Positions 1-6,810 of a stretch of 22,383 bases of DNA are shown piece by piece. Position numbers and translations under genes: made by a program. The stretch comes from Gammaproteobacteria bacterium (lineage in GTDB: Bacteria > Pseudomonadota > Gammaproteobacteria > Chromatiales > Chromatiaceae). Every line of letters starts with the position of its first letter. The stretch's first letter is position 1. The stretch spans positions 1-22,383 of the forward strand of contig DAOUQU010000003.1 in NCBI GenBank assembly GCA_030625445.1, written 5' to 3'. The notes under the pieces were generated by a model that did not search any database, was not told the origin of the DNA, and saw only the letters and a program-made list of their open reading frames with translations.

Positions 1-472
1 GAAATTCACGGTCAGTAAATTCATCGAGTATGAAGGAGATTTCATTGCGCTTGTCTGGATTTACGAGATGCTCCGTAATATCCCGAGAGAGGTACTCCGT
101 TTTATTTGAGACTGCAAAAACTGCTTCGCGAAGTTCGTCGATAGAGGAATTTTTTGACACGAACCCCTGTACTCCATTTTTTCGCAGGGTACGAAGAGCA
201 CGATGAAAAATATCCAGGCCCATTGCGGTAACAATGACAATCCCTGTATCGGGCAGCCGTTTTCGAATAAGATCGGTCGCCTCAATACCCCCCATATCCG
301 GCAATATGACGTCCATGACCACAATATCCGGCTGAAACTGCAGCGCCAGTTTAATCGCCTCCTCTCCTCCGCAAACTTCAGCGACAACCTCGATAGTGCC
401 ATGCTGTTGCAAAAACTGCTTCATGGACTCACGAACGAGTCTCTGCTCTTCGACCAGCAACAGTCGTATCAT
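1..472 (-). CDS. NarL/LuxR-family response regulator, N-terminal part (3' end outside window)
   Basis: The minus-strand frame from ATG 472 stays open to the window edge (157 codons) and encodes a complete receiver domain followed by the first residues of a LuxR-type helix-turn-helix. Visible receiver residues are the phosphoacceptor Asp54 (VVMDV), the switch Thr82 and the conserved Lys107 (FVSK). The last residues seen, FTDREF near 155, match the usual opening of a LuxR HTH (L-T-x-R-E). The layout resembles GacA/UvrY/NarL regulators, which bind DNA as phosphorylated dimers. The acidic pocket is Glu8-Glu9 (LLLVEEQ) instead of the usual Asp-Asp, which could alter Mg2+ binding. An in-frame GTG at 481 is an alternative start; neither has a strong Shine-Dalgarno. 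The cognate kinase is not visible here. The family is clear, the specific role unknown. Confidence 0.88.
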   Translation of the reverse strand, partial: MIRLLLVEEQRLVRESMKQFLQQHGTIEVVAEVCGGEEAIKLALQFQPDIVVMDVILPDMGGIEATDLIRKRLPDTGIVIVTAMGLDIFHRALRTLRKNGVQGFVSKNSSIDELREAVFAVSNKTEYLSRDITEHLVNPDKRNEISFILDEFTDREF

Positions 473-564
473 TTCACTCACGCTGCTTACTCTTTTGAAT
501 AGAGTTATGGGAGCTCCGCTCAAGTCGCTTCGCGCCTCGATCTGAGCATCCCTTCAAGTTAGTC

Positions 565-715
565 GTTGTCCAAAATTAACTTCCCGATCCTGCTTGCCCT
601 GTTATCCCTCTTCGGCGTTCCAGCAAGAGTTACATAACGCTGCTATGCGCCCCTTGCTGCGCCTTGAAGAGGAACAACATTACTGCGCGATATCGGGAAG
701 TTATTTCTGGACAAC
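565..715. repeat. Foldback (MITE-like) palindromic element A
   Basis: This is an imperfect inverted repeat with arms 565-640 and 641-715. The outer 24 bases (565-588 and 692-715) match at 21 of 24 positions and start GTTGTCCA. Inner matches include CCTCTTC..GGCG and CAGCAAG. The tip reads ACATAACGC/TGCTATGCGC. The 6-mer TTAGTC occurs just outside both ends (559-564 and 719-724), which may be a target duplication or chance. It makes up most of the gene-free gap 473-858; I see no credible ORF in it. Confidence 0.7.
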
Positions 716-753
716 TCCTTAGTCTACCGGGGAAAGGTTATCTGTCAATGGGT

Positions 754-759
754 TATAAT
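754..759 (+). promoter_or_regulatory. Possible -10 box upstream of the RDD gene
   Basis: A perfect TATAAT lies about 100 bases upstream of the RDD start and just downstream of foldback element A. No good -35 hexamer is found at 16-18 bases, so this is only a candidate promoter. Nothing else recognisable is seen between 716 and 858. Confidence 0.25.
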
Positions 760-858
760 AGACATTCAGATTACCCTTCCCCCGAACCCCCATCCCATGG
801 ACTTATTCAGAGTTTCCTTATCCAAATCAACGCGTGATTTTACACAAAATACAGGCTT

Positions 859-1287
859 ATGACTCCTCAACCATCCCCGGGAATTGCCAGGCAACTGGCC
901 GCAATATTTTACGATCTGATTCTACTATTCGGCATCCTGCTGCTGGCGACAACCCTGGTTGTCATCCCACTGCATATCAGCTATGACTCTACGCCCCTTG
1001 AAGGAGAGATTCTGATACTGTTTCAACTCTACCTCGTTGCTGTCATCGTTATTTTCTATACCTGGTTCTGGAGCCATGGCGGGCAGACACTGGGAATGCG
1101 CACCTGGAAGTTCAAGGTCGTCAGCCAATCAGGAGAGCTATTATCCCTATCACATGCATTCAAACGCTTGCTCCTTGCACTCCTTACCCTGGCGCCAGCC
1201 GGACTCGGACTGTGGTGGAAATTTTTCGATCCTGACAATCAGACCCTCTATGACAGGCTTGCAGGGAGTCGTCTGATACGTTTGTGA
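859..1287 (+). CDS. RDD family membrane protein
   Basis: This 142-residue protein has an N-terminal GIARQLAAIFYDLILL segment with the Arg and Asp typical of the RDD family (Arg11 and Asp19), hydrophobic segments near 15-38, 52-70 and 103-117, and the family's central G-Q-T-L-G-M-R-x-W-K-F-K-V motif after the second segment. The C-terminal YDRLAGSRLIRL is also characteristic. RDD proteins are small inner-membrane proteins; some have been linked to ion transport, but most have no assigned function. A weak Shine-Dalgarno (ACAGG) precedes the ATG. It is not clearly in an operon: the next sequence is an insertion scar. Family assignment is firm, function unknown. Confidence 0.85.
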   Translation: MTPQPSPGIARQLAAIFYDLILLFGILLLATTLVVIPLHISYDSTPLEGEILILFQLYLVAVIVIFYTWFWSHGGQTLGMRTWKFKVVSQSGELLSLSHAFKRLLLALLTLAPAGLGLWWKFFDPDNQTLYDRLAGSRLIRL

Positions 1288-1316
1288 TCTAAAACCTAAC
1301 ACCTGAAACTTTGCAC

Positions 1317-1424
1317 TTATCCCTTGAAATCAGGCCACTCGAGGTCCCTGTCGGAGATCACCTCAATAGCTCGCGGCCATTTCATGTCGAAAGCAGGATC
1401 ATCCCAGCGGACCTTGAAAGCATC
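1317..1424 (-). pseudogene. rfbC: C-terminal remnant of dTDP-4-dehydrorhamnose 3,5-epimerase (RfbC-like)
   Basis: The last 35 codons of the minus-strand frame ending at TAA 1317-1319 read DAFKVRWDDPAF, a tryptophan-proline pair (KWP), then VISDRDLEWPDF. This is the typical C-terminal tail of RfbC/RmlC epimerases (RWDDPAFGIEWP...LSxKDxxWPDF). The catalytic cupin domain is absent: upstream of base 1424 the sequence becomes part of a plus-strand transposase. It is therefore a dead fragment, probably created by the insertion. RfbC makes dTDP-L-rhamnose precursors for O-antigen or other polysaccharides. Recognition is by motif memory only. Confidence 0.6.
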
Positions 1425-1425
1425 A

Positions 1426-1639
1426 CAGGGCTGTAGCAATACCCACGCCCTTTTCGGTATGGCGACTATTCTAAGCGACAACCAGATCCGTAACTTACTC
1501 GACCCTGTTCCACCCAAAGCCATATCTCCCCTCTTCTCTACGGCAGTCAATGCATTGCATGAGGCGGGACTTCTGGATGCCTATCGTTCGTTCAACGGGC
1601 GTATGTCGATGGTTTTCGATGGGACTGACTATTTCTCCT
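1426..1639 (+). pseudogene. Transposase fragment (DDE type), truncated at both ends
   Basis: In the plus frame, codons from about 1426 encode QGCSNTHALFGM, then LSDNQIRNLLDPVPP, and end with FDGTDYFSC. This resembles the N-terminal third of a DDE transposase family with a conserved SDNQIRNLLDP block and a first catalytic Asp in a DGTxYxSS motif. I recall similar proteins being called ISNCY-type, but I cannot confirm the family. The reading frame runs on to 1659 only because the IS200-like end happens to be open. The N-terminus is lost at the rfbC junction (~1425) and the rest is missing beyond the IS200-like element. It is non-functional. Confidence 0.6.
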
Positions 1640-2215
1640 GTGAATACTCCACCAGCTAAAGCCGATGGCTTCGGGTTACGGCTAAAAGCCGGATTGATCG
1701 GCACTTCGGCCGATAGCTGTCGCTACACAACATCAAAATCGTCCTCCGGATCTGGCGGTTGTTGATTCTTGATGTATTCTTTCCAGACTTCGTCTGTAAC
1801 ATTTCCACTCGATGCAACCCAATAGCCCCTTGCCCACAGATGTTGGCCCCAATATCTTTTCCTCAGTTGCCTATACTCTGATAGCAATTTATGAGAACTC
1901 TTCCCTTTCAAATATTGCACCGCTCGGGATACCGATAGCTGGGGAGGAATCCCTGTCAGCATGTGAACATGATCCCGGTTAATCGATCCCGCATAGATAA
2001 TCATCTCCTTGCTCATCGCGATCTCCCGTAGCAGCTCTCGACATCGCAGTCCGACATCTCCTCCCAATACCTGATATCGGTACTTCGTTGTCCATACCAG
2101 ATGACATTTACAATCCCAGACCGTATGACTGCCTCTCTTGTAATCTGTCATACATTGAGCATATCATCCTCGCCGCCTAAAGGCGTGGGGTTTGCTGATC
2201 CCCTATCGGGGACTC
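1640..2215 (-). mobile_element. IS200/IS605-family element carrying only tnpA
   Basis: The element is read right to left. Its right end (tnpA 3' side) carries a hairpin at 1649-1668 (CCACCAGC/TAAA/GCCGATGG on the plus strand, 8 pairs with two wobbles) next to ATTCAC in tnpA orientation, as expected for IS200/IS605 ends, so the boundary is near 1640. Two more hairpins lie inside it (1679-1691 and 1697-1714). On the left side, upstream of tnpA, hairpins are seen at 2174-2185 (CGCC-TAAA-GGCG), 2199-2212 and 2211-2226. The exact left cleavage site cannot be fixed, and 2215 is approximate. No tnpB is present. It lies in the transposase fragment. Confidence 0.7.
1723..2151 (-). CDS. tnpA: IS200/IS605-family transposase TnpA (Y1 HUH)
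   Basis: This 142-residue protein has the IS200 signature: an N-terminal HTVWDCKCHLVWTTKYR block, the HUH metal-binding motif (DHVHML), and the single catalytic tyrosine near the C-terminus (KEYIKNQ). Y1 transposases act on single-stranded DNA, recognise end hairpins and excise or insert without target duplication. Length is close to the usual 130-155 residues, and no disabling mutation is seen, so it may be active. The start ATG at 2151 overlaps the stop of a short upstream ORF by ATGA. Downstream lie the right-end hairpins of the element. Expression is probably low, as known for IS200, where 5'-leader hairpins repress translation; leader hairpins are visible here too. Confidence 0.9.
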   Translation of the reverse strand: MTDYKRGSHTVWDCKCHLVWTTKYRYQVLGGDVGLRCRELLREIAMSKEMIIYAGSINRDHVHMLTGIPPQLSVSRAVQYLKGKSSHKLLSEYRQLRKRYWGQHLWARGYWVASSGNVTDEVWKEYIKNQQPPDPEDDFDVV

Positions 2216-2377
2216 CAAAGAGAGTCGCCAAGGCTTCCGCAACGGAAAATTCCACTTGCAGAGTGATCGCTATAATCGAAATCATCAGGTCTCGTCCAGT
2301 TGCACCGGCTCCTTTCATGATCGACTCATGTCGCCGCTACGAATTTACATGTCACATTGAGAATTGCTGGACTCCTC
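2216..2377. other. Gap between IS200-like element and lptG
   Basis: There is no convincing gene here. A minus-strand ORF of 56 codons (ATG 2318 to TGA 2148-2150) spans the IS boundary and overlaps tnpA by ATGA; I do not recognise its product. The missing part of the transposase fragment is not found in any plus frame, so the DNA beyond the IS was either deleted or replaced. Confidence 0.4.
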
Positions 2378-3442
2378 CTACACCAGCCGCCGGTATAACC
2401 AGGCGGTTGCGCCAGCAATGAGTAATACAGGGATCCACGCAACAAGCAGTGGTGAAAAATCATAAACCACACCGGCAAAACCCGCTGTCTTACTCACCAG
2501 AAAGAAGAGCACGCCGGTAATAGAGCCTGCCATCAGATGCTTGCCCATGTCAGCATTGCGAATATCTTTGATGACAAAGGGCAGCGAGAGCAACAGCAAC
2601 AGCACACTCAGTACCGGAACAACCATTTTTGACCAGAAAACCACTTCGTACTCCGGGCTGCGCTGCTCATTGTCATGTAAAAACGAGATATAGTTATACA
2701 GTTCTGTCATCGATAAAAATGCCGGGTCGATCCCCAGGTTCAGCAGCAGGTCCATCTTCAGGTCGAGGCCAAGTTCTCTGTGAGAAAATTGCACCAGGGT
2801 ATTGCTCTTTTCACCAAGCTCAAGTTCGCTGACATTCTGCAATATCCACTGTTTTCCATCATATTTTGCTCCAGTGGCGCTCTGCATCATTTTCAGAACA
2901 CCATCATCAGCAAATGTATAGACGGCAATATCCAATATTTTCCGGTCCGGATTGATGCGCCGGATATTGACATAGGTCTTTGCATCCCTGATCCAGACTC
3001 CATATTTAGACTGGAGAATTGTCTGTTCATTCAGCCACTCCGCGCGTCTCACCTCGCTCTCCTGCTCCAGTGCAGGCGCCACGGTCTCACCAACAAGCAC
3101 CCCGCCGACAGCAAGAATCAAGCCCACCTTGACCAGTGATTTCACCAGCCTGCCGATCGAGACTCCTGCGGCTCTCATTGCCATCAGCTCCTGGTTCCGT
3201 GCCAGACCTCCCAAACCCATCAACCCGCCAAAGAGCACGGCAGCCGGAAATATTTCATAGATAAAACCGGGCACACGCATCAGGGTCACAAACAGGACAT
3301 GGGTCAGCTGATAATCGCCCCGTCCGATATCTCCGGTCTCACGCACCAGAAAAGCAATGGCACGGAATGAGACCAGGATCGTCAGAATGATGAAAAACCA
3401 GGTTGAGATGACCCGCAAAATGTACCAGTCAATGCGCTGCAT
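2378..3442 (-). CDS. lptG: LPS export ABC transporter permease LptG
   Basis: This 354-residue protein belongs to the YjgP/YjgQ family. With LptF and the ATPase LptB it extracts lipopolysaccharide from the inner membrane and feeds the LptC-A-D bridge to the outer membrane. It opens MQRIDWYILRVISTWFFIIL, has three N-terminal membrane helices (about 10-35, 55-80, 98-120), a periplasmic beta-jellyroll middle (roughly 130-265) and three C-terminal helices, the usual order. I chose the ATG at 3442 because it has a strong Shine-Dalgarno (GGGAGGT) and gives family length; an upstream in-frame ATG at 3508 lies inside lptF. It overlaps the lptF end by 14 bases, so the two are translationally coupled. 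The insertion scar lies downstream and does not disturb its C-terminus. Confidence 0.93.
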   Translation of the reverse strand: MQRIDWYILRVISTWFFIILTILVSFRAIAFLVRETGDIGRGDYQLTHVLFVTLMRVPGFIYEIFPAAVLFGGLMGLGGLARNQELMAMRAAGVSIGRLVKSLVKVGLILAVGGVLVGETVAPALEQESEVRRAEWLNEQTILQSKYGVWIRDAKTYVNIRRINPDRKILDIAVYTFADDGVLKMMQSATGAKYDGKQWILQNVSELELGEKSNTLVQFSHRELGLDLKMDLLLNLGIDPAFLSMTELYNYISFLHDNEQRSPEYEVVFWSKMVVPVLSVLLLLLSLPFVIKDIRNADMGKHLMAGSITGVLFFLVSKTAGFAGVVYDFSPLLVAWIPVLLIAGATAWLYRRLV

Positions 3443-4532
3443 GTGACCTCCCGCTACGGATGAAGCGCACACGATCATAGAGATAAACGGCAATAGTGGC
3501 GGCAACAATAGCGACGATGATCCACCACACCCCTATCCACTCGGGAGTCATCCCCTTGACCATCCATTTTTCAGCGGATCTGGTCAGCACCATAAACACC
3601 AGAAAGACAAAAACCGAAAAAATGATGCGTGTGTATGGACTGGATCTCGGACTGCCGCGGCTCAGCGGAATTGCCAGCAGTGCAAATGCCATCACCGAAA
3701 GCGGAAACACCAGGCGCGATTGAAGGTCGGCCTTCGCCTTAATGTCATCATATGAGAGAAGATCAAGCGTATCGACATTGCTGATGTCAAAACTCGCTTT
3801 CCCGCCTGGCGTAGCGTTGATTTCGATGGCATACTCATCAAAATGCATGGTCGAGAAGGTTTCAGATCCAGGGAAGCCAACATATTCATTGCCGTTTTCA
3901 AGCACCACCTGTCTGCGGTTGGTTGCTTCATTCAGGAAGTGACGTCCCTTGTCAGAGGTCACCAGGACAACCTCATTTTTGAGTCGAATCTGGATAAAGA
4001 TATTCTCCAGAGTTGAGGAAGCTGCATCGACAGTTTCCGCATAAAAGACCAACTCCCCTCCCCTGGCTTCATAAAAACGCCCCGCTCCGATCGCCGAGAG
4101 CAGCACAGCATCCTTATGCTGCATTTTGAGCTCATCCGACACCCGCCCGGCAACCGGATAGAGCCACAACACCAGCCAGGCGGAAATCAGCACCATTGGC
4201 AATGCAGCGACAGCAACGATACGTATGATTCGCAGGGGGCTGACGCCGCTGGTCTGCAGAACCGTCATCTCCTGGTCCTGATACATACGTCCCAACGCCA
4301 TCACGGTCGCGAAAAAGAAAGCAGCCGGGATGAGTCGTCCGCTGAGGCGCAGTGCCTCAAGGCTCGCCAGTGTGATGATCGATTCGGGGGGAATAGAGCC
4401 GCCGGCGGCCAGCCGCAGCATCTGCACCAGAGTTCCACCAACCAGAACCAGCACTAAAATGGTTAGAATGACGGCAAAAATTCGCAGAATTTCAGAACTG
4501 ATGTAGCGATCAAGTATTGGCAAACTCAACAT
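3429..4532 (-). CDS. lptF: LPS export ABC transporter permease LptF
   Basis: This 367-residue partner of LptG is close to the E. coli length (366). It begins MLSLPILDRYISSEILRIF, with helices near 12-38, 50-75 and 97-122, a periplasmic domain, then helices near 270-290, 300-320 and 330-350. The C-terminus is short and basic (RFIRSGRSHAAH). LptF and LptG form the heterodimeric LPS channel of LptB2FG. The gene is first in the lptF-lptG operon and is divergent from pepA. Its whole promoter region between 4533 and 4771 is occupied by a foldback element, so transcription must start inside or beside that repeat. No strong Shine-Dalgarno is seen. Confidence 0.93.
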   Translation of the reverse strand: MLSLPILDRYISSEILRIFAVILTILVLVLVGGTLVQMLRLAAGGSIPPESIITLASLEALRLSGRLIPAAFFFATVMALGRMYQDQEMTVLQTSGVSPLRIIRIVAVAALPMVLISAWLVLWLYPVAGRVSDELKMQHKDAVLLSAIGAGRFYEARGGELVFYAETVDAASSTLENIFIQIRLKNEVVLVTSDKGRHFLNEATNRRQVVLENGNEYVGFPGSETFSTMHFDEYAIEINATPGGKASFDISNVDTLDLLSYDDIKAKADLQSRLVFPLSVMAFALLAIPLSRGSPRSSPYTRIIFSVFVFLVFMVLTRSAEKWMVKGMTPEWIGVWWIIVAIVAATIAVYLYDRVRFIRSGRSHAAH

Positions 4533-4565
4533 GCCTTCTGTTTCCGGTAGGAGAATTTGGTACAG

Positions 4566-4729
4566 TTAGGGATGAGGCAGAAATTAAAGTACCAGGATGT
4601 GCAGGATTTTTGTTTGTGGTTTTTGTTGCCACGTCGGGCGCATAGTGAACTATGTGACCAAAGTGGCAATGAAAACCACGAGCAAAAAGACAAGCGAGAT
4701 TGGTATTTTAATAAATGCCTCATTCCTTA
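4566..4729. repeat. Foldback (MITE-like) palindromic element B
   Basis: This is a long imperfect inverted repeat centred exactly between 4647 and 4648. The inner 65-base arms (4583-4647 and 4648-4712) match at 45 positions by my count without gaps, including ATTAAA-x-TACCA, GTGGTTTT, TTGCCAC and CATAGT. Outer blocks TAGGGATGAGGCA (4567-4579) and its counterpart 4716-4729 extend the palindrome to about 164 bases. The tip reads GGGCGCATAG-TGAA-CTATGTGAC. It fills most of the divergent lptF/pepA gap. No coding capacity is convincing. Confidence 0.8.
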
Positions 4730-4771
4730 GGTCATACTAACAGAACAGATTCACAGCAGCAGGCATTCAAC

Positions 4772-6265
4772 ATGAAAATAGAGATAAAAAGCAGCTCTCC
4801 ACTCAAACTCTCAGGCAACTGCCTGGTCGTACCGATGCTGAAAAACAACCGCCTGACCAGCATCGCTGCTCAAGTGAATGAGGCCAGCGACGGTTTACTG
4901 CATCAACTCGCAAAAAAAAGCGGCTTCAAAGGTGAATCCGGATCGACGCTGGTTTTTCACAATCTTCCGGGGATCAAGGCGTTGCGCGTGATGCTCGTCG
5001 GCGTCGGCAAGAAAAAAGAGATCAACGCAAAAACAACCCGGGAGGTGATCGAAGCAGTCATGAAACGCCTGCAGCAGGAGCATTGCGCCAATGCGGTAAT
5101 CACTTTGCCACTCGAAGAGACGTCTGCTGAAACGCATTACTCCCTGATACGGGAGACGGCGCTCTATGCAGAAAATGCCGTCTATCGCTTTGATGAATGT
5201 AAAAGCAAGCCGTCGAAACAGAAACTTGTTGGTAAAATCACCCTGATTACTGTCGGCATAGATGACCAGCTTGCAAAAAAAGCAGTGGCGCATGGCAAGG
5301 CGATTGCCGGTGGCATGAAACTGGCGCGCGACCTCTCCAACCTTCCCGGCAACATCTGTACCCCAACCTATCTCGCCGGCAAGGCGCAAAAACTGGCAAA
5401 AAAGCAGACCAAATTCAGTTGCAAAATTCTCGACGAGAAGGAGATGAAAAAGCTCAAGATGGATTCACTGCTCTCTGTCTCACGCGGCAGCCGTCAACCG
5501 GCAAAACTGATTATCATGGAACACAAGGGCGGAAAGAAAGATCAGCAGCCCGTGGTTCTGGTTGGCAAGGGGCTCACATTCGATGCCGGTGGAATCTCAC
5601 TGAAGCCCCCTGGCAAAATGGATGAGATGAAATATGACATGTGCGGCAGTGCGAGTGTATTTGGAGCATTGCAAGCCTGTGCGGATCTGAAACTGCCGTT
5701 GAATGTCGTCGGAATTATTCCATCATCCGAAAACATGCCCGACGGTGATGCCAACAAGCCGGGGGATATCGTCACCTCGATGGCCGGCTTGACCATCGAA
5801 GTGCTGAACACCGATGCAGAGGGGCGCCTGATCCTGTGCGACGCCCTCACGTATGCAGAGCGTTACAATCCTGCCGTGGTGATCGATATTGCAACACTGA
5901 CAGGAGCATGCATTGTCGCCCTGGGCCATCACACCTCCGGACTGATGGCAAATAACCAGAAACTTGCCGATGAGTTGATAGAGGCAGGCAATCAGGCGGA
6001 TGACAAGGCGTGGCAATTGCCGCTGGGCGATGAGTATCAGAAGCAGCTGAAGAGTAATTTTGCCGATATCGCCAACATCGGAGGCCCGGCTGCGGGCTCC
6101 ATCACCGCCGGATGTTTTCTCTCCCGTTTCACCGAGGAGTACACCTGGGCGCATCTTGATATCGCCGGAACTGCATGGCAATCGGGGCATAATAAGGGTG
6201 CCACAGGCCGTCCCGTACCGCTGCTGGTCAACTATCTGCTGAACAAGGCGAAACTCTGCCCATGA
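4772..6265 (+). CDS. pepA: Leucyl aminopeptidase PepA (M17)
   Basis: This cytosolic M17 metallo-aminopeptidase removes N-terminal residues, including leucine, using two divalent metal ions; in E. coli the hexamer also binds DNA in Xer recombination and carAB control. The 497-residue product carries the family signature NTDAEGRL (346-353). Metal ligands can be placed at Lys266, Asp271, Asp289, Asp348 and Glu350, and catalytic Lys278 and Arg352, with the same spacing as E. coli PepA. I chose the ATG at 4772 (MKIEIKSSS) because upstream in-frame codons back to 4715 run into the foldback repeat and do not look like the family. The Shine-Dalgarno is modest (AGCAGG). It overlaps holC by ATGA, as in many gammaproteobacteria. 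Confidence 0.96.
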   Translation: MKIEIKSSSPLKLSGNCLVVPMLKNNRLTSIAAQVNEASDGLLHQLAKKSGFKGESGSTLVFHNLPGIKALRVMLVGVGKKKEINAKTTREVIEAVMKRLQQEHCANAVITLPLEETSAETHYSLIRETALYAENAVYRFDECKSKPSKQKLVGKITLITVGIDDQLAKKAVAHGKAIAGGMKLARDLSNLPGNICTPTYLAGKAQKLAKKQTKFSCKILDEKEMKKLKMDSLLSVSRGSRQPAKLIIMEHKGGKKDQQPVVLVGKGLTFDAGGISLKPPGKMDEMKYDMCGSASVFGALQACADLKLPLNVVGIIPSSENMPDGDANKPGDIVTSMAGLTIEVLNTDAEGRLILCDALTYAERYNPAVVIDIATLTGACIVALGHHTSGLMANNQKLADELIEAGNQADDKAWQLPLGDEYQKQLKSNFADIANIGGPAAGSITAGCFLSRFTEEYTWAHLDIAGTAWQSGHNKGATGRPVPLLVNYLLNKAKLCP

Positions 6266-6687
6266 CCCGGATTGATTTCTACATCCTGAATAAAAACGCA
6301 CGCCATGACCGCTTTGTTACCAGCTGCAGAATCACGGAGAAGGCCTGGAGCCAACAACGCCGCATCATGATCCATACTAACTCCGAGCAGGAAGCCAGGC
6401 ACATGAACCAACTGCTGTGGACATTCCGTGATCAGAGTTTCATTCCGCATGAACTGCTGCCCCAAGCCGACCTGAAGACAACCCCTGTGATTATCGGCTG
6501 GGGAAGTGATGCCGCTGAAGAGTGTGATGTTTTGATCAACCTGGCAACTGAAATCCCTCCCTTTTTCAGCCGTTTCGAACGCCTCGTTGAAATCGTCGGC
6601 AAGGATCCGGCGCAAAAACAGGTGAGCCGAGATCACTATCGCTATTACCAGGAGCGCGGATACCCGCTGACGAATTACAAGCTATAG
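6262..6687 (+). CDS. holC: DNA polymerase III subunit chi
   Basis: This 141-residue HolC homologue opens with TRIDFYILNK and contains the ERLVEIVGKDP..QVSRDHYRYYQERGYPL tail typical of chi. In the replisome, chi links the clamp loader (through psi, HolD) to single-stranded DNA-binding protein; in E. coli it also binds the helicase YoaA in an alternative complex. Its start overlaps the pepA stop (ATGA), giving translational coupling. In many relatives valS follows holC; here it does not, and tsaB-yoaA converge from the other side. The convergent gap holds a short palindromic repeat that may serve as a shared terminator. Confidence 0.93.
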   Translation: MTRIDFYILNKNARHDRFVTSCRITEKAWSQQRRIMIHTNSEQEARHMNQLLWTFRDQSFIPHELLPQADLKTTPVIIGWGSDAAEECDVLINLATEIPPFFSRFERLVEIVGKDPAQKQVSRDHYRYYQERGYPLTNYKL

Positions 6688-6705
6688 CAATAGACAAAGT
6701 TAGCA

Positions 6706-6810
6706 GTTCGCAGTTGGCAGTAAAAACATGGCACAAAAACAACCATCTCTCTTTTGCTGCCAACTGCAAACTGATGACTGCAAACTTTCTTCTACTGCCT
6801 ACTGCAAACT
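6706..6810. repeat. Palindromic / short-unit repeat in the holC-tsaB convergent gap
   Basis: Perfect 11-base inverted repeats GCAGTTGGCAG (6710-6720) and CTGCCAACTGC (6757-6767) flank a 36-base spacer. Three copies of ACTGCAAACT follow at 6763, 6777 and 6801. The last copy lies inside the tsaB stop region, so the final TsaB residues (SLQ) are encoded by repeat sequence. It may act as a bidirectional terminator between convergent genes; the T-run at 6810-6817 lies inside tsaB. Confidence 0.55.

Noticed and set aside
1324..1425. Plus-strand N-terminal part of the transposase ORF
   Set aside because: These codons are antisense to the recognisable RfbC-like tail; transposase similarity starts only at about 1426.
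1425..1550. N-terminal part of the minus-strand ORF that ends in the RfbC-like tail
   Set aside because: It is antisense to the transposase fragment and unrelated to RfbC; only the last 35 codons are epimerase-like.
2101..2421. 106-codon plus-strand ORF over the tnpA start and lptG end
   Set aside because: It is antisense to two real genes; no recognisable domain.
4526..4723. 65-codon minus-strand ORF between lptF and pepA
   Set aside because: It lies almost entirely in the foldback element, has no family resemblance and no Shine-Dalgarno.
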